Under the pieces are notes generated by a model. The model saw nothing but the letters and a program-made list of their open reading frames with translations, ran no database searches and had not been told where the DNA came from. The position numbers and the translations under genes were made by a program. A DNA stretch of 64,000 bases from Musa acuminata AAA Group (taxonomy: Eukaryota > Streptophyta > Magnoliopsida > Zingiberales > Musaceae), in NCBI RefSeq assembly GCF_036884655.1, contig NC_088344.1:36025001-36089000 (forward strand), given 5' to 3'. Positions 1-20,373 of the stretch are shown here, one piece after another; positions within the stretch are counted from its first letter, which is position 1, and each line of letters begins with the position of its first letter.

Positions 1-10120
<10,120 letters not shown>

Positions 10121-10880
10121 ATTTATGGTCGGTCTGTCCGTTCCGTCCAATCGACACCATGTTTGGGAGAAAAGCATCTCTGGCTACCAATGTAGTCACT
10201 CTGTCAAAACAAAGTAACGTAGGTGGTCTTATATATGTTCAGGGTGCTAATTTTGAAGGGTTTTTTTTTTCATGTGTTGCAGTCAGCATTCTAGGGTTGT
10301 GGCCTCGGCGTTTTTCTTTTTCTCTTGGTTGTTTTTGTCCAGAAGCTGTATTTGCTGCGATGATGAATAATAATGTACAGTTCCTTATTCTTTTGGAAAC
10401 AATAGATAGAGGAATTGGAATCTATGAATTTGCTTTCTACGACTTAATATAGATCTAGGAATGTAATTTTATTCGATTTGGTATGGGACAAGCAGGATAT
10501 ACCATGTGAGTGAGGGTGCCAAATCTCGTATGATATGATTATCGTTTGTCAACATGTTTCAATCCGTATCGATTGAATATCAATCCTAAGTCCTAACCAT
10601 ACATTTAAGGAATAAGAAAATGAGAAGACAATTGATAACATGGGAGGTATTTGTTGAAGTGGTTGATTTGTTCTAACATGGGATGATAGTACACGCTTGA
10701 AATAGTTTGGTATTTCAGTTTGACTCCATTGTTAATATAATAGATCAATTTTTAAATGTCTCTAGCCTCTCGAACAAGAACTAAGATGACAATAAAGAAG
10801 GTTATAGCCAAGAGTACATATAGAGCTTGTCCCTCAAACTAGAAGGAAGACGCAAGTTCTAAAAGGCTGGCTCTGGCTCT
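10121..10880. other. GOGAT 3' UTR and AT-rich spacer
   Basis: Directly after the GOGAT stop there is about 330 bp of probable 3' UTR, with T-rich tracts and an AATAATAATG stretch near 10366 that could serve polyadenylation. The rest to about 10880 is AT-rich with no open frame or RNA gene that I recognise. Confidence 0.5.
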
Positions 10881-12310
10881 ACGACTTTTTAGATGGTTAA
10901 GGTTAACTTGGCACTCTTCCGTTTATTTAAAGCCGGAAGATCTGAAGGGCTAAAAAAAAGTGGGAGATCTATTTTTTGATTGAGACCGGTAATGGCTCCT
11001 TGTCATGATACATCATGTCAAAATCTACACCTTCACGATTGTCGGTGATCTCGTTCTTAAATGACCTTCATCATTTTAGAATTCCCAGATGATTTTATGA
11101 TGAATAATAAATTCAAGAAACCCAATTAAATGTGAATCAATCATCTTGCATTTCACTAGCACATTATCTAGTAATTCTTTGTATTTTCATCTAATTTGCT
11201 TATCATTCTCAAACTATATCATTATAGCAATACACATCCAATTGACTTAATTGTATTTTGAGAATGTATTTATGAAAGTTAATAGCTCAGGAGGACCGAT
11301 ATGACATCAACCAGTTGATCTATAAGAAAGAAACAATGGATAGTTATCCTTTTGAACAAGTTTTATTCATATCTATTTAATGAAAATATGTTCATTCACT
11401 ATTAGATATTTTAACCACTATAATGTTTGTGAGTCAATTCGAGTATTGAACCTCGTGAATACCACTAATGAATCCATCAAGAGTTTGAACTAATAGCGAG
11501 ATGACGTTGAGCATTGCTATGTTATGATATCATGATTGTCTCTTTCATTTTCACTAAGTAACAAAATAACAAGGAAGTATTTCTAAGACCACAATTGACT
11601 CCTCTCCCCCGGCTAGAAATTGAGAAATGATTTAAAAAATAAGATAGAAAAGCAATAGCAATGCTCAATGCCTCTTTAACTTCTTGGACAAGAGTTGATA
11701 ATTAATAGGTTACCAAATAGTGGTCTAAGTTAGGATGGACTGACCTTATAGCTTTTTGGATGGTTGATGTCAGCTCGGTACTCCTTTCGTCCATTTGAAT
11801 TCCATGGGGTTCTCAAAGGACTCAAAAGAAACAAAGAGATTTACCTTTTAACCGAGATTGATATCAGCTTGATGCCATATTACATCGCGTCAGCCTCTAC
11901 TCCTTCGCTAATGTGAGTGATCTCATTCCTAAATGACCTTCATCTAGTTGGGGTTCATATGGATTCCTCTACGATGAATAGTAAATTCAAGAAACTTCTC
12001 TAAAATAACTTCAAATACACTTAGTGGTTTAGCCAAATCAACTAAATGCAAGTCAATTGTCTTGCTTTTCACTAGCATATATTTATGTAAACCTTTATAT
12101 TTCCCCAACCTATTATCGATCCATCATAAATGATTTTAGCCTTTGATGCACCGATCAAGAGTATGGATAATGTTGAGATGTCCTATGTTACGTCAGTTAG
12201 TACGATTGTCTCTATCATTTTTATTAATTAACAAAATAACAAGGGAGCATTTCTAATACCATAATTGACTCCTAGAAATTGACAAATAATTTAAAAATAA
12301 GATAGAAAAA
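10880..12310. repeat. Tandem duplication, two diverged copies of a ~0.6-0.8 kb block
   Basis: Copy 1 (about 10880-11650) and copy 2 (about 11748-12310) share a series of matching words in the same order. Examples are 'cctaaatgaccttcatc' (11057 and 11930 areas), 'gatgaataataaattcaagaaac', 'cttgcatttcactagca', 'gattgtctctttcatttt', 'aacaaaataacaagg' and 'aaataagatagaaaa'. Copy 2 lacks parts of copy 1. Neither holds an ORF. It could be a local duplication or two pieces of an unknown transposon; no termini were found. The rest of the spacer to 12700 is AT-rich with nothing recognised. Confidence 0.7.
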
Positions 12311-12854
12311 GCAAACAAAATTGAAAAACGAACCCATAGCTCGTGTCTACAGGTGATCCCATAACATAAATTGTATAGTAAAAAGAGCAAACTTATCATC
12401 CCCAATTGAAATAAAAAATAATTCACAAACAAAAATTCTAAAAATGCCAGTCAAATCCAATATCATAAAAGCGAATATTCAAACAATTAAAGTGAGCATA
12501 TCGGCTTAGGCTTTCAAACTAAAATTATTCTAACCCGATCAAAAATAAATAAGCTCGCTCTTTAACATCCAAAAATCATTTTTATACTATGTTTCTTAAT
12601 TTATTTTTATAAAAAAAATAGATTTTTTCCTTTTAATTTCGTAACTTACAAAGTAATGCCACAAGGTCAGTGTTTTTTGGCAATTAGTGATTAAAATATT
12701 ATAATCGTGCTTGACGGTGTAACTTACAAGTCGTTCGTCTCCTCACGACCATTCTTACTCTTGTCTAAATCCTTTGCCTTTTATCTCCTTTGAATCGGTC
12801 TCTTCAACTCCTGCTGCTCCTATATTCCAATCAACTAGTCAGCAAGTTCACTTC

Positions 12855-12863
12855 TCTATAAAG
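12855..12863 (+). promoter_or_regulatory. TATA box of the MGNC small gene
   Basis: The sequence TCTATAAAG lies about 60 bp upstream of the ATG at 12920, in a C/T-rich leader, which fits a plant core promoter and a short 5' UTR. Assigned from sequence and distance only. Confidence 0.5.
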
Positions 12864-12919
12864 CTCTACTACCATGCAACTTCTTCCCATGTCCCTCACC
12901 TTCTCTCTCGTCATCAGAC

Positions 12920-13282
12920 ATGGGGAACTGCTTGCCCAGCTTGTCTCAGGAGTCCAAGAGACACAAGAGCAGGAGCAGATCTCATGGTGATGTGCTGGAA
13001 GAAGAAGTTGCTCCTGCACCGAGCAGAAAGGATGAAAGGAAGCGATCCGTTCGCTTTGTGGATCAAGGCGACGGCAAGAAGGACCGCGTGAGGGTGAAGG
13101 TGGTGATGACAAAGAAGGAGGCGGCTCTGCTGCTCTCCATGCTCGCCAGCCGCAGGGAGAGCAGGGTGGAGGACATGTTGTGCGAGCTGAAACGAGGCAG
13201 AGGTTGCAGCCTCAGCTCGACCGTGCCCGTCCCCGGCAAGGACTGTTGGAGACCAACGCTCGAGACCATACCGGAGATCTAA
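12920..13282 (+). CDS. Small plant-specific MGNC protein, probably N-myristoylated
   Basis: Single-exon gene of 120 codons. The N-terminus MGNCLPSL fits an N-myristoylation site (Gly2) with a palmitoylatable Cys4, so the product probably sits at the plasma membrane. Next come a basic, Ser/Arg-rich stretch, then VRVKVVMTKKEAALLLSML (about residues 57-75), a short helix-like part with VEDMLCELKRG, and a C-terminal WRPTLETIPEI. This layout (MGNC start, a KVVMTKKEA-like segment, a WRPxLETIPE tail) is typical of a family of short plant proteins without assigned function. GC content is far above the flanks, as expected for a monocot single-exon gene. The start is fixed by the MGNC motif and the TATA box 60 bp upstream. 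A degraded relative appears to follow at 13693. No biochemical role is claimed. Confidence 0.8.
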   Translation: MGNCLPSLSQESKRHKSRSRSHGDVLEEEVAPAPSRKDERKRSVRFVDQGDGKKDRVRVKVVMTKKEAALLLSMLASRRESRVEDMLCELKRGRGCSLSSTVPVPGKDCWRPTLETIPEI

Positions 13283-13692
13283 TCATAGTACCGCGATCTT
13301 TTCTGATGACGGCAAAAGATGGTTAAAATTCGAAACTCTTCCATGGAAGCAGTGGATCGAGCTTATGAGTGCCAGTGGACATCCACAGGCCATCCTAATT
13401 GTATCCACTTGAATCCTTTGTGAACCATCATCTAATCGATAATAGATTTGTTTTGTGTTCCACAAACTACGATCTACTCGAATTTAGTGTGATTGTTTTG
13501 TGGGATCGATCATTTCATAGGCATCAGCAGAGCACGTTTCTTTCCCCTTCTAACCTCTCGCTCCTGATTCCTACCTTACTATTACTATTCCCATTCACTA
13601 CACTCTAAAGCGACTCCACTTGTATGTATCCCTTCCACTACACCTCTACCTCTCTCTATCTCTTTATCTATCTATATCTAACACATATATAC

Positions 13693-13878
13693 ATGGGGAG
13701 ATGCTTGGCACGAGTGCGGGACAGGCAAGAACGGTACGTCCATGCTCGCCACAGCACCATCAGCGCACAGGAGAACATGCTCCAAAGGGCTGGAAGGAGA
13801 CAGGCTGCAGGCGCAGCAGGAACAGAGACGGAAACTGTTGGAGACCACGCCAGAGAACTGCATGCTAAGATGACTTAA
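13693..13878 (+). pseudogene. Decayed tandem copy of the MGNC gene
   Basis: The sequence opens ATGGGGAGATGCTTG, like ATGGGGAACTGCTTG at 12920. It then carries GAGAACATGCTCCAAAGG (compare GAGGACATGTTGTGCGAG) and ends in ACTGTTGGAGACCACGCCAG (compare GACTGTTGGAGACCAACGCT). In one frame the tail reads NCWRPRQ, and in another LLETTPEN. The match therefore runs through all three frames, with indels and the middle lost. Read from its ATG the frame is open for 61 codons but does not keep the family motifs. Chance similarity is possible, but the order of the three matches supports a broken duplicate. Confidence 0.45.
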
Positions 13879-13907
13879 CATGGGTCAAGCTACAGCATGT
13901 AGCTGAT

Positions 13908-14076
13908 GCCAAATAGTATTGTTGTATGCTTTGAATGTAAATAAAAATCTTCTGTCATGATCCTAGTTCTTCTTCGTTTAGTAGCTGCGTGTTCTACGCA
14001 AGAATTCAATAATAGGGAAAAAAAAACCAATACCAAATAGCATTGTTGTATGCTTTGTATTAAATAAAAATCTTCG
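13908..14076. repeat. 45-bp direct repeat with duplicated AATAAA-like 3' end
   Basis: A block around 'ccaaatagtattgttgtatgc' (13908-13951) recurs at 14032-14076 ('ccaaatagcattgttgtatgc'). Both continue into AAATAAAAATCTTC. The two copies sit about 124 bp apart, downstream of the MGNC gene and its decayed relative, and each could act as a polyadenylation region. Confidence 0.75.
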
Positions 14077-15185
14077 GAGGATAATTTAATAGGTCAATTA
14101 AATACCGGATTTCCATTTACTGACAAGACTTCTTTATATCTTCTTATCGTGTGTGCGTGTAAGCGCGTGGAAACAGCTAACTCTCTGTATCTACTAATGC
14201 TGAAAACAGGAATAGTAAAGGAAGGTGGGGATGACGATCACAGTTTAAAGAACATGAAGAGGAAATTCCAGTGACCAATGACTAATTATTGGCAAAGACT
14301 TCAACAAGAAGGGTGAGCGATGAGGGATCCCCCAACGGATGTTAACGTGGGGTCTCTTTTTCTCATCAGTCCAGTCCACTGTCGGACTCCGCAGACCGAC
14401 GACTGTTTCAATCAGTAAACGCGTTTACAGCGGCTACAACACTGCAAAGCCAAACACTTGTTTGAGATCAGCGCCACCGGACGCTAAAGGCCAAGGGTTC
14501 GACAACATTAGAAGCCACTACTAGCATGGACCTCGTCAAAAGCTCAAATCAAAAATCCACCTACGGATAACAAGATAAACAAATGATGCAGATGCTTAGG
14601 GTTTTTCCTCGTTTTGACAACAAGATGCCCTTACCGCAGGACAGAGACGCGAATTCGTTGTACCAGTATCCTGTCATCGTCAAGGAAAGAGTCCATGGAT
14701 GACAAGAAAAAATGGCACTTTGTTACCCTCCCTCCCTCGTGATAAACCTACGACGTTTTACCCAACAAAAAGATTATCTCAGTTCATGGTTGCTGTGGGC
14801 TCGAGGACGTGTTGGGTTTTTTGTGGCGTCTAAATAAATAGGTTGGTGGGTGGCGGTCGTTTCCGAAAGAGATGCATGACTTCTCCATATTCATAACTTT
14901 GGCAAGAGACTTGCAGGTGAGGGTACATGGTTTCAAATCAATTTAATGATATTAACAATAAAATTAGCTATTGAATTGATTATAACTGTAATTAAAAAAA
15001 TGTGACAAATAATATTGATGATGCAAGAAACAAAGGAAGATCCAAAAATATTTTATAAAAAAATAAAAACTCTTAATTTAATAAAGACTCTTTTAAAAAA
15101 CTCAATAATGATAAAAGATGAATGAATCAGTTTTGGACGTGTTAATATGATTTTTATTCTGAATCTTAAAATATACTTTCTATGA
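14077..15185. other. Spacer without recognised gene
   Basis: Mixed-composition, then AT-rich DNA. Only short chance ORFs are present (up to about 60 codons). I see no RNA gene or transposon ends. Confidence 0.5.
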
Positions 15186-15610
15186 TTTTATTCTTTTGAG
15201 ACTCGTGAATTTCAAAAAATATCTCTGAGGGAAAGAATACCCGACAGACTTATAAATCTTCCAAAAATCATCTTTAGTATACCAATAGATTTATAAATCT
15301 TTAATTCTCTTACTCTTCAATCAATATGAAATTAAATATCATTATCAATGCTCCTCCCATAGGGGAGCCAATGATTATCATTATGAGATTAAATATCATT
15401 ATGAACCAATATGAGATTAAATATCATTATCATTATCATTACTCTAATATTATTCTATAAGTTCGTCAAGAATTATTCGCTTTAGATATGCTAATACAGT
15501 TTTATTCTTTCAGGACTTAGTGAACCTTAAAAAATATCTCTAAAAATAAAAATGAATCGACGAACTTATAAACCCTTAGTTTTAATAAATAATCAATGTA
15601 AAACTAAATA
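15186..15610. repeat. Diverged AT-rich direct repeats
   Basis: A segment at 15186-15310 (TTTTATTCTTTTGAGACT, AAAAAATATCTCTGAGG, then ACTTATAAATCTT) is repeated in diverged form at 15500-15600. Between them the phrase 'gagattaaatatcattat' occurs several times (15360-15440). This looks like remnants of one repeat family with local tandem expansion. No coding content. Confidence 0.55.
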
Positions 15611-15843
15611 TTATGATCAATTTCTAAAAGTTACCCCCGAGTTTCGCACGAAGAGTGAGAAGGAAAACACTTTTAGTCGTGTCTCGTGTAGATTGAATAC
15701 GATTGAGGGTCCCATCTATCGAGATTCAACTTGACCTTTAGCTTTTATGTTTTGACCCGGTCATACCCATTGTGCAACCCGACACAATACATAGTAAGAT
15801 TGACAAAGTCTAATATGTTGGTCATTGCCATGCATGGCATGCA

Positions 15844-16081
15844 GATGAAATGCATGCTTGACCAAGAACGTCATCGACCATAAAGAATACAATCCTATTA
15901 GGCAAGGTTTCAAAAGCTAATTGAATCAATACATACTGACTGGTATTTATTGACACAAATGATATCAGACGTTTATATGTAGGATGAAATGTATATTTAT
16001 ATGTAGACAATCTATACATTTATATGTAGTCACAGTTGAAATGTATGCTCGACCAAAAACGTCATCTACCGTAAAAGACTA
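15844..16081. repeat. Imperfect direct repeat pair (~47 bp)
   Basis: The stretch starting 'gatgaaatgcatgcttgacc' (15844-15890) recurs as 'gttgaaatgtatgctcgacc' at 16035-16081. Both copies continue through AACGTCATC-ACC. Short words TTTATATGTAG are repeated in between. Nothing coding. Confidence 0.7.
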
Positions 16082-16800
16082 TATCTATGGAGCTTTTACC
16101 GATAAGCAGCCGACAAGCATACAATCGATTAGCTTCCATATTGCTATCATTAAGTGTGGTAATTGCACTAAACGGTTACTCATTGGCTTAAAGCATATAT
16201 AGTTGATGGTTTTCTTTATTTATCTACGCTACTCTCACGGGCAACATTGCTGCTTCTTTGAAAGGGAATGATGAGTCGTTTTTGTTCCTTTTTCCCTTTC
16301 ATCCCTTAAGATCAAAATCTCAGCCCACTTTCCTTAAAATGTCATGTACGAAACAATACCTTGGACTTCTAAAAGGTTCTAAGCATTCGATGAACATGTG
16401 TCATGCTATAGAAACTTGTTTAGGTAACGTCAGATAAAACCATTTCATTATTACAACAGGCCTTTAATACAGATGAAGCCTAAACGGCTGACACAAATTT
16501 CAAGCAAGAATAATGAGGTTAATTAGAAACTTGCCACGACATGGAGTGTGGTTTCACTAGCTTTCACATCATTTAGATCTCAGACGGAAAACCCCAAATT
16601 TACCAAAAATGCTGATAGATCAGTACACTAAAAAAAAAAGAAAATGGTCAGACTGATCCATGCATATCTAGTTTTCTATGAATTGTTTGCTCAGAAGTCT
16701 TTTAACAAGAACAACTTTTTTGGTTCCTTTCATGGTAAACAACGTTAATATTGAGTTGAATTATATTAGTAAGAACGAACGGTTTGAACAAGCTAACAAG

Positions 16801-16907
16801 TATGGAACATTGACTAAAGGTCAACAATAGTTTAACAAAGCAATCTAGAATAACCATCTCCATCCTATGGAACATTGACTAAAGGTCAACAATAGTTTAA
16901 CAAAGCA
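16801..16907. repeat. Exact 42-bp direct duplication
   Basis: Positions 16801-16842 and 16866-16907 are identical over 42 bp (TATGGAACATTGACTAAAGG through TTTAACAAAGCA) and are separated by 23 bp. Perfect identity in otherwise drifting DNA suggests a recent slippage or repair event. Confidence 0.9.
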
Positions 16908-16996
16908 GATATATTATTAAAGCTAAAATGCTGAAAAAAGATTCTAAGGCATCAAGATTGACTATTTGAAACAGGAGTTTGAATGTTGGTGGATAC

Positions 16997-19532
16997 TCAC
17001 AAGGATTTGTTTCTTCTCCTAAACATTGCTTTAAATTCCTCTTGCCCATCAACAGGTGTTTTTTTTCTTGATCTATCTTTTCTACACCTGCAAGAAAATA
17101 TGAGATTATAACTGGTAATACCCCAGTCGACCCTTCAATGCTTCTTTATGTATTTAATTATTTAGAGCAAGTAAAAACCAGAAGTCTAATAGATTCCTTG
17201 TAATATTCTCATCTAACATATGAGTTTGCAGGAGTAACATTACTATCCATTTTTTTTCTAATATCATAATGCTGATGTTAAACTACACCAAAATTTATTC
17301 CCCGAATGCATACAAATAAGTTAACAGTAGTATCAATAGGTCGTACAGAGAGTATGACTTATTGTAATATGTCAATTAATTCTATATAATGGGTAAGGGT
17401 AAGATTAAGATTGATTTATAAGAATATGATAGGTGTATTACTATTAACTTCAGCTTAAGTGTTTTGATCAATGATTTAGATCTAACAAAATCGATAGACT
17501 AGTTAGCCCATCAAAATTGAATTGTGAGAAATAGTATCAAAGCCGATCTAGTACTAGAACATGGTGAGAGACTCGAGTGGAAAAGGACTATCTGTGGATG
17601 GAGTCAGAAGACTTATTATGGCATGGAACCACTATCGGGCTATGACTCATATACACCATGCTAGGGTTTGATCTAATTTATGTTGGGCCTTGACTAGAAT
17701 GTCAAGCCCTTCAGTGTTAGATATTATAACATTTCTGATTAGTCCCGGTAAGATTAAAATTACTTATAAGGGTCTGAAAGATATATTACTATCAAATTTA
17801 ACCTAAGTATTTTGACTAATGGTTTAGGCTCAATTAAATTGATAGACTAGTTAACCTATCAGGACGTGACACTTATGTTCCAATTTGACTCTGCTATATG
17901 AAAGTTAACATAAACATTGATACTTATTATCATAATTATTTTGTAATATGTTTTCCAAGTAAAAAGCTCTACAATATGAGAAGCACAGAGCCGTAGAAAA
18001 GCCCAATAAGGCCTCTAGGAACTAAGAAAAAATATTATACTCCATATGGTCTTCATATTGTTCAGCCATAAATTAGGCCATGCATCTTGAACCAACATCC
18101 ATGGAACAGATGTATTAATAAATTATTGAAGCAGAACAGAATATGTCCATTTGATGACAGTTAACAGCAAATGCTAGTACTCACACTCGGAAACATGTTT
18201 ACCTTAGTCTATGTAACAGCAATGCATGTAACTACATGTCCGCTAGCATATTGTCAGATATCGCAAACAAACATATGATAAATGCATACAGTTTCAGACA
18301 AATAACAAACAGTTGCCAAGGACGCAATGAGAAAGAGATCAAATAGACTGGAGCCATCGGAAGACAGTACTAATTGATAAATAAATTAGGAGGCCTAAAA
18401 ATGGTTCTGCATAACACTAATATCCAGACCAGTAATTGGACCACTAATAAAGTATGTGGGCACATAGTGTAAGGCCAACTAGCAAAATCTGTAGTTGAGT
18501 TTGAGTTCCATCCCTTCTCTTCAATTGATAATGCAAGATGCTGATAAAGCTTGATATGTTCATGGAAGAGTTCACAGAACTTAGAAAGATTACTGAAAAG
18601 AATAGATGCAGAAGTGTATCTAGTATCAGTAGTATCTTGTTCAGACCATCTAAGTCGAACTATATCAAAGTAGCAAAGAGAAAACATGGAGACTGCATGT
18701 TTACGGTGCTCATTTGCAACTTAGGCGACCAACATGTGAGTCATGCAAATAATCTCCCTATTTTAACAGACATGACTGTATACTGTCCCTCCCCAGATCC
18801 AGAATCGGCGAGAGTCTCATGCAATAGGCCGCTGTTTTAAAGGAAACACATACAACATCATGCTGAATTAAGGCAATATGTCATAATTTGTTGAAAATAC
18901 ATAAGCCGAGTGTTGACTCTCAGATTTCCTAATTACATCCTTTGTCTGTATTTTGCGAGGAAAAATGACTACAGACCATAGAAAATTTGGAGAATATAAG
19001 TCCTTCACGAACTGCTTGGTTTCAAAAGGATGAAGATGATGCAAGATCAATTAATTAACAACTATAATGACATCTGTCAACGAAGTATAAAGTACTTTCA
19101 AGGTCCACATGTGTCGATCAACCGGCTTTAAGTGCTGGTTCTGTATGTAAAAGTACCTAACATTATCAACTCATATACCTCTAAAATCAACAATCAAAAT
19201 CAGCACAGAGCATTTACTTGCAGTTTCGCTTGAGAATAAGAATTGCTCAAACATCTGCCCTTCTGGCTAAAATGATCTCCAGGAATGTATTGCATTTTTC
19301 GAAGAAGAGAGTGAAACGGATCATCTATCAAGGAGAAGACCCGATGCTATACTTTTTCCAGGGTTCCGATGATCCAACTCAACAGAGATAAATTACATAC
19401 GGAAGCGAATCTAAAGCAATCGCGTAATCGATTGAAACGAGGACGAGAGCGAATCGAATCTGCGAACCATGCTTACCGGATCCTCGGAACGTTGATCGGC
19501 TGCCCTCTCTTCTGCCTCATCATCGAATGCAT
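16997..19532 (-). CDS. Possible small five-exon gene, unknown function
   Basis: Read on the minus strand, five short segments join in one frame with GT-AG borders: 19532-19477, 19266-19218, 18968-18937, 18831-18784 and 17087-16997, giving 91 residues. The product is basic: a start MHSMMRQKRGQPINVPRI, a middle SFFLAKYRQRIGLLHETLAD, and a charged tail with KDRSRKKTPVDGQEEFKAMF and RRRNKSL before TGA. The terminal exon has a good acceptor (TCTTGCAG) and looks protein-like; donors CG|GTAAGC and CAA|GTAAAT are good; the others are weaker. Introns are 210-250 bp except the second-last (about 100 bp) and the last (about 1.7 kb). I recognise no family. The joins are my own reading and could be partly wrong; transcript evidence would decide. 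Confidence 0.35.
17390..17880 (+). mobile_element. TRIM-like miniature LTR element
   Basis: Two diverged direct repeats of about 120 bp (17401-17520 and 17750-17870) enclose about 230 bp. Each contains AAGATT..TTATAAG, then TTACTAT, then (A/T)GTNTTTTGA-CAATG-TTTAG and GATAGACTAGTTA. Just inside the first repeat is AGTATCAAAGCCGATC, close to the initiator-tRNA(Met) primer site TGGTATCAGAGC. No coding capacity. Relatives occur at 40502-40735 (minus) and 42035-42270. Size and layout fit a terminal-repeat retrotransposon in miniature; exact ends are uncertain. Confidence 0.55.
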
Positions 19533-20373
19533 CCGCCGTTGTGTGTCATCGATTCCTTTCGAGTGAGATGGGGGAGAAGCGGGGCCGGGGATGAGGACGA
19601 TCGCGTGGTGCGGATCGAATGTTTCCCGCCGACGCGGCGTTTGAATACCAGACGTCTATTTAATGGTGAATTTATATTTCTGGGAAAAAACCCCAAATTT
19701 TGGATTTTTGTAAATCCAAATAATGTTCCTGCCGTTTTGAAAAGATCAAAAATACCCTTTAAAGGTGAATTTTCATCAAAATCTAGTTTGAATTAAATCG
19801 GTACTATAATGTCTTTGAATAAAGCTAAATCAATACTATAATACTTTTAATTTACAGCTTTTTCAACGGAGTTTTAATTATTTTTATTGTTGAACTAAAA
19901 ACATTGTAGCTCCATTAAAAATATTATAACTAAATAATATCTTCTTCTATTTATTTCATAATAAATATTATATGATTTTTTTTAAAATATTTAGACTTAA
20001 ATTTAAGATGAAGTAGAAAAGAAAAAAAATAAACCTTTATTATATTTTATTTTGAAGTATATTAAAACTTTTATAATTCTCATCCAAAATCAGAGTTTCC
20101 TACATATGTACAAAATCCAGAAGGCACAAACAAAATGATACAGCAAAAGATTCAGTCAACTTTGTTCATTCGATCACATAAATTCACGATGCTTAGAAAC
20201 CATTCACAGATTACAGCATTAGTTGCACGATGATGTCAAAACATGTCAACACTAGATGGTAATTCTCAACCATAATGCCCTATACTATGAAGAATATATG
20301 ATATGCATGATAAAAGAGCATCAAAGATATGTAGTAGAGTGGTGGTCACACAGATGTCCCTCTTGACTCTTGT
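19533..20373. other. Spacer and SDE2 3' UTR
   Basis: A GC-rich patch to about 19660 may be the promoter/leader of the putative minus-strand gene. It is followed by AT-rich DNA. The last 200-250 bp before 20374 are probably the 3' UTR of SDE2, which is transcribed leftwards. No other gene seen. Confidence 0.45.

Noticed and set aside
18370..18687. 105-codon minus-strand ORF
   Set aside because: Overlaps the putative long intron, has no motif, and its possible exon borders do not join with the neighbouring segments in frame.
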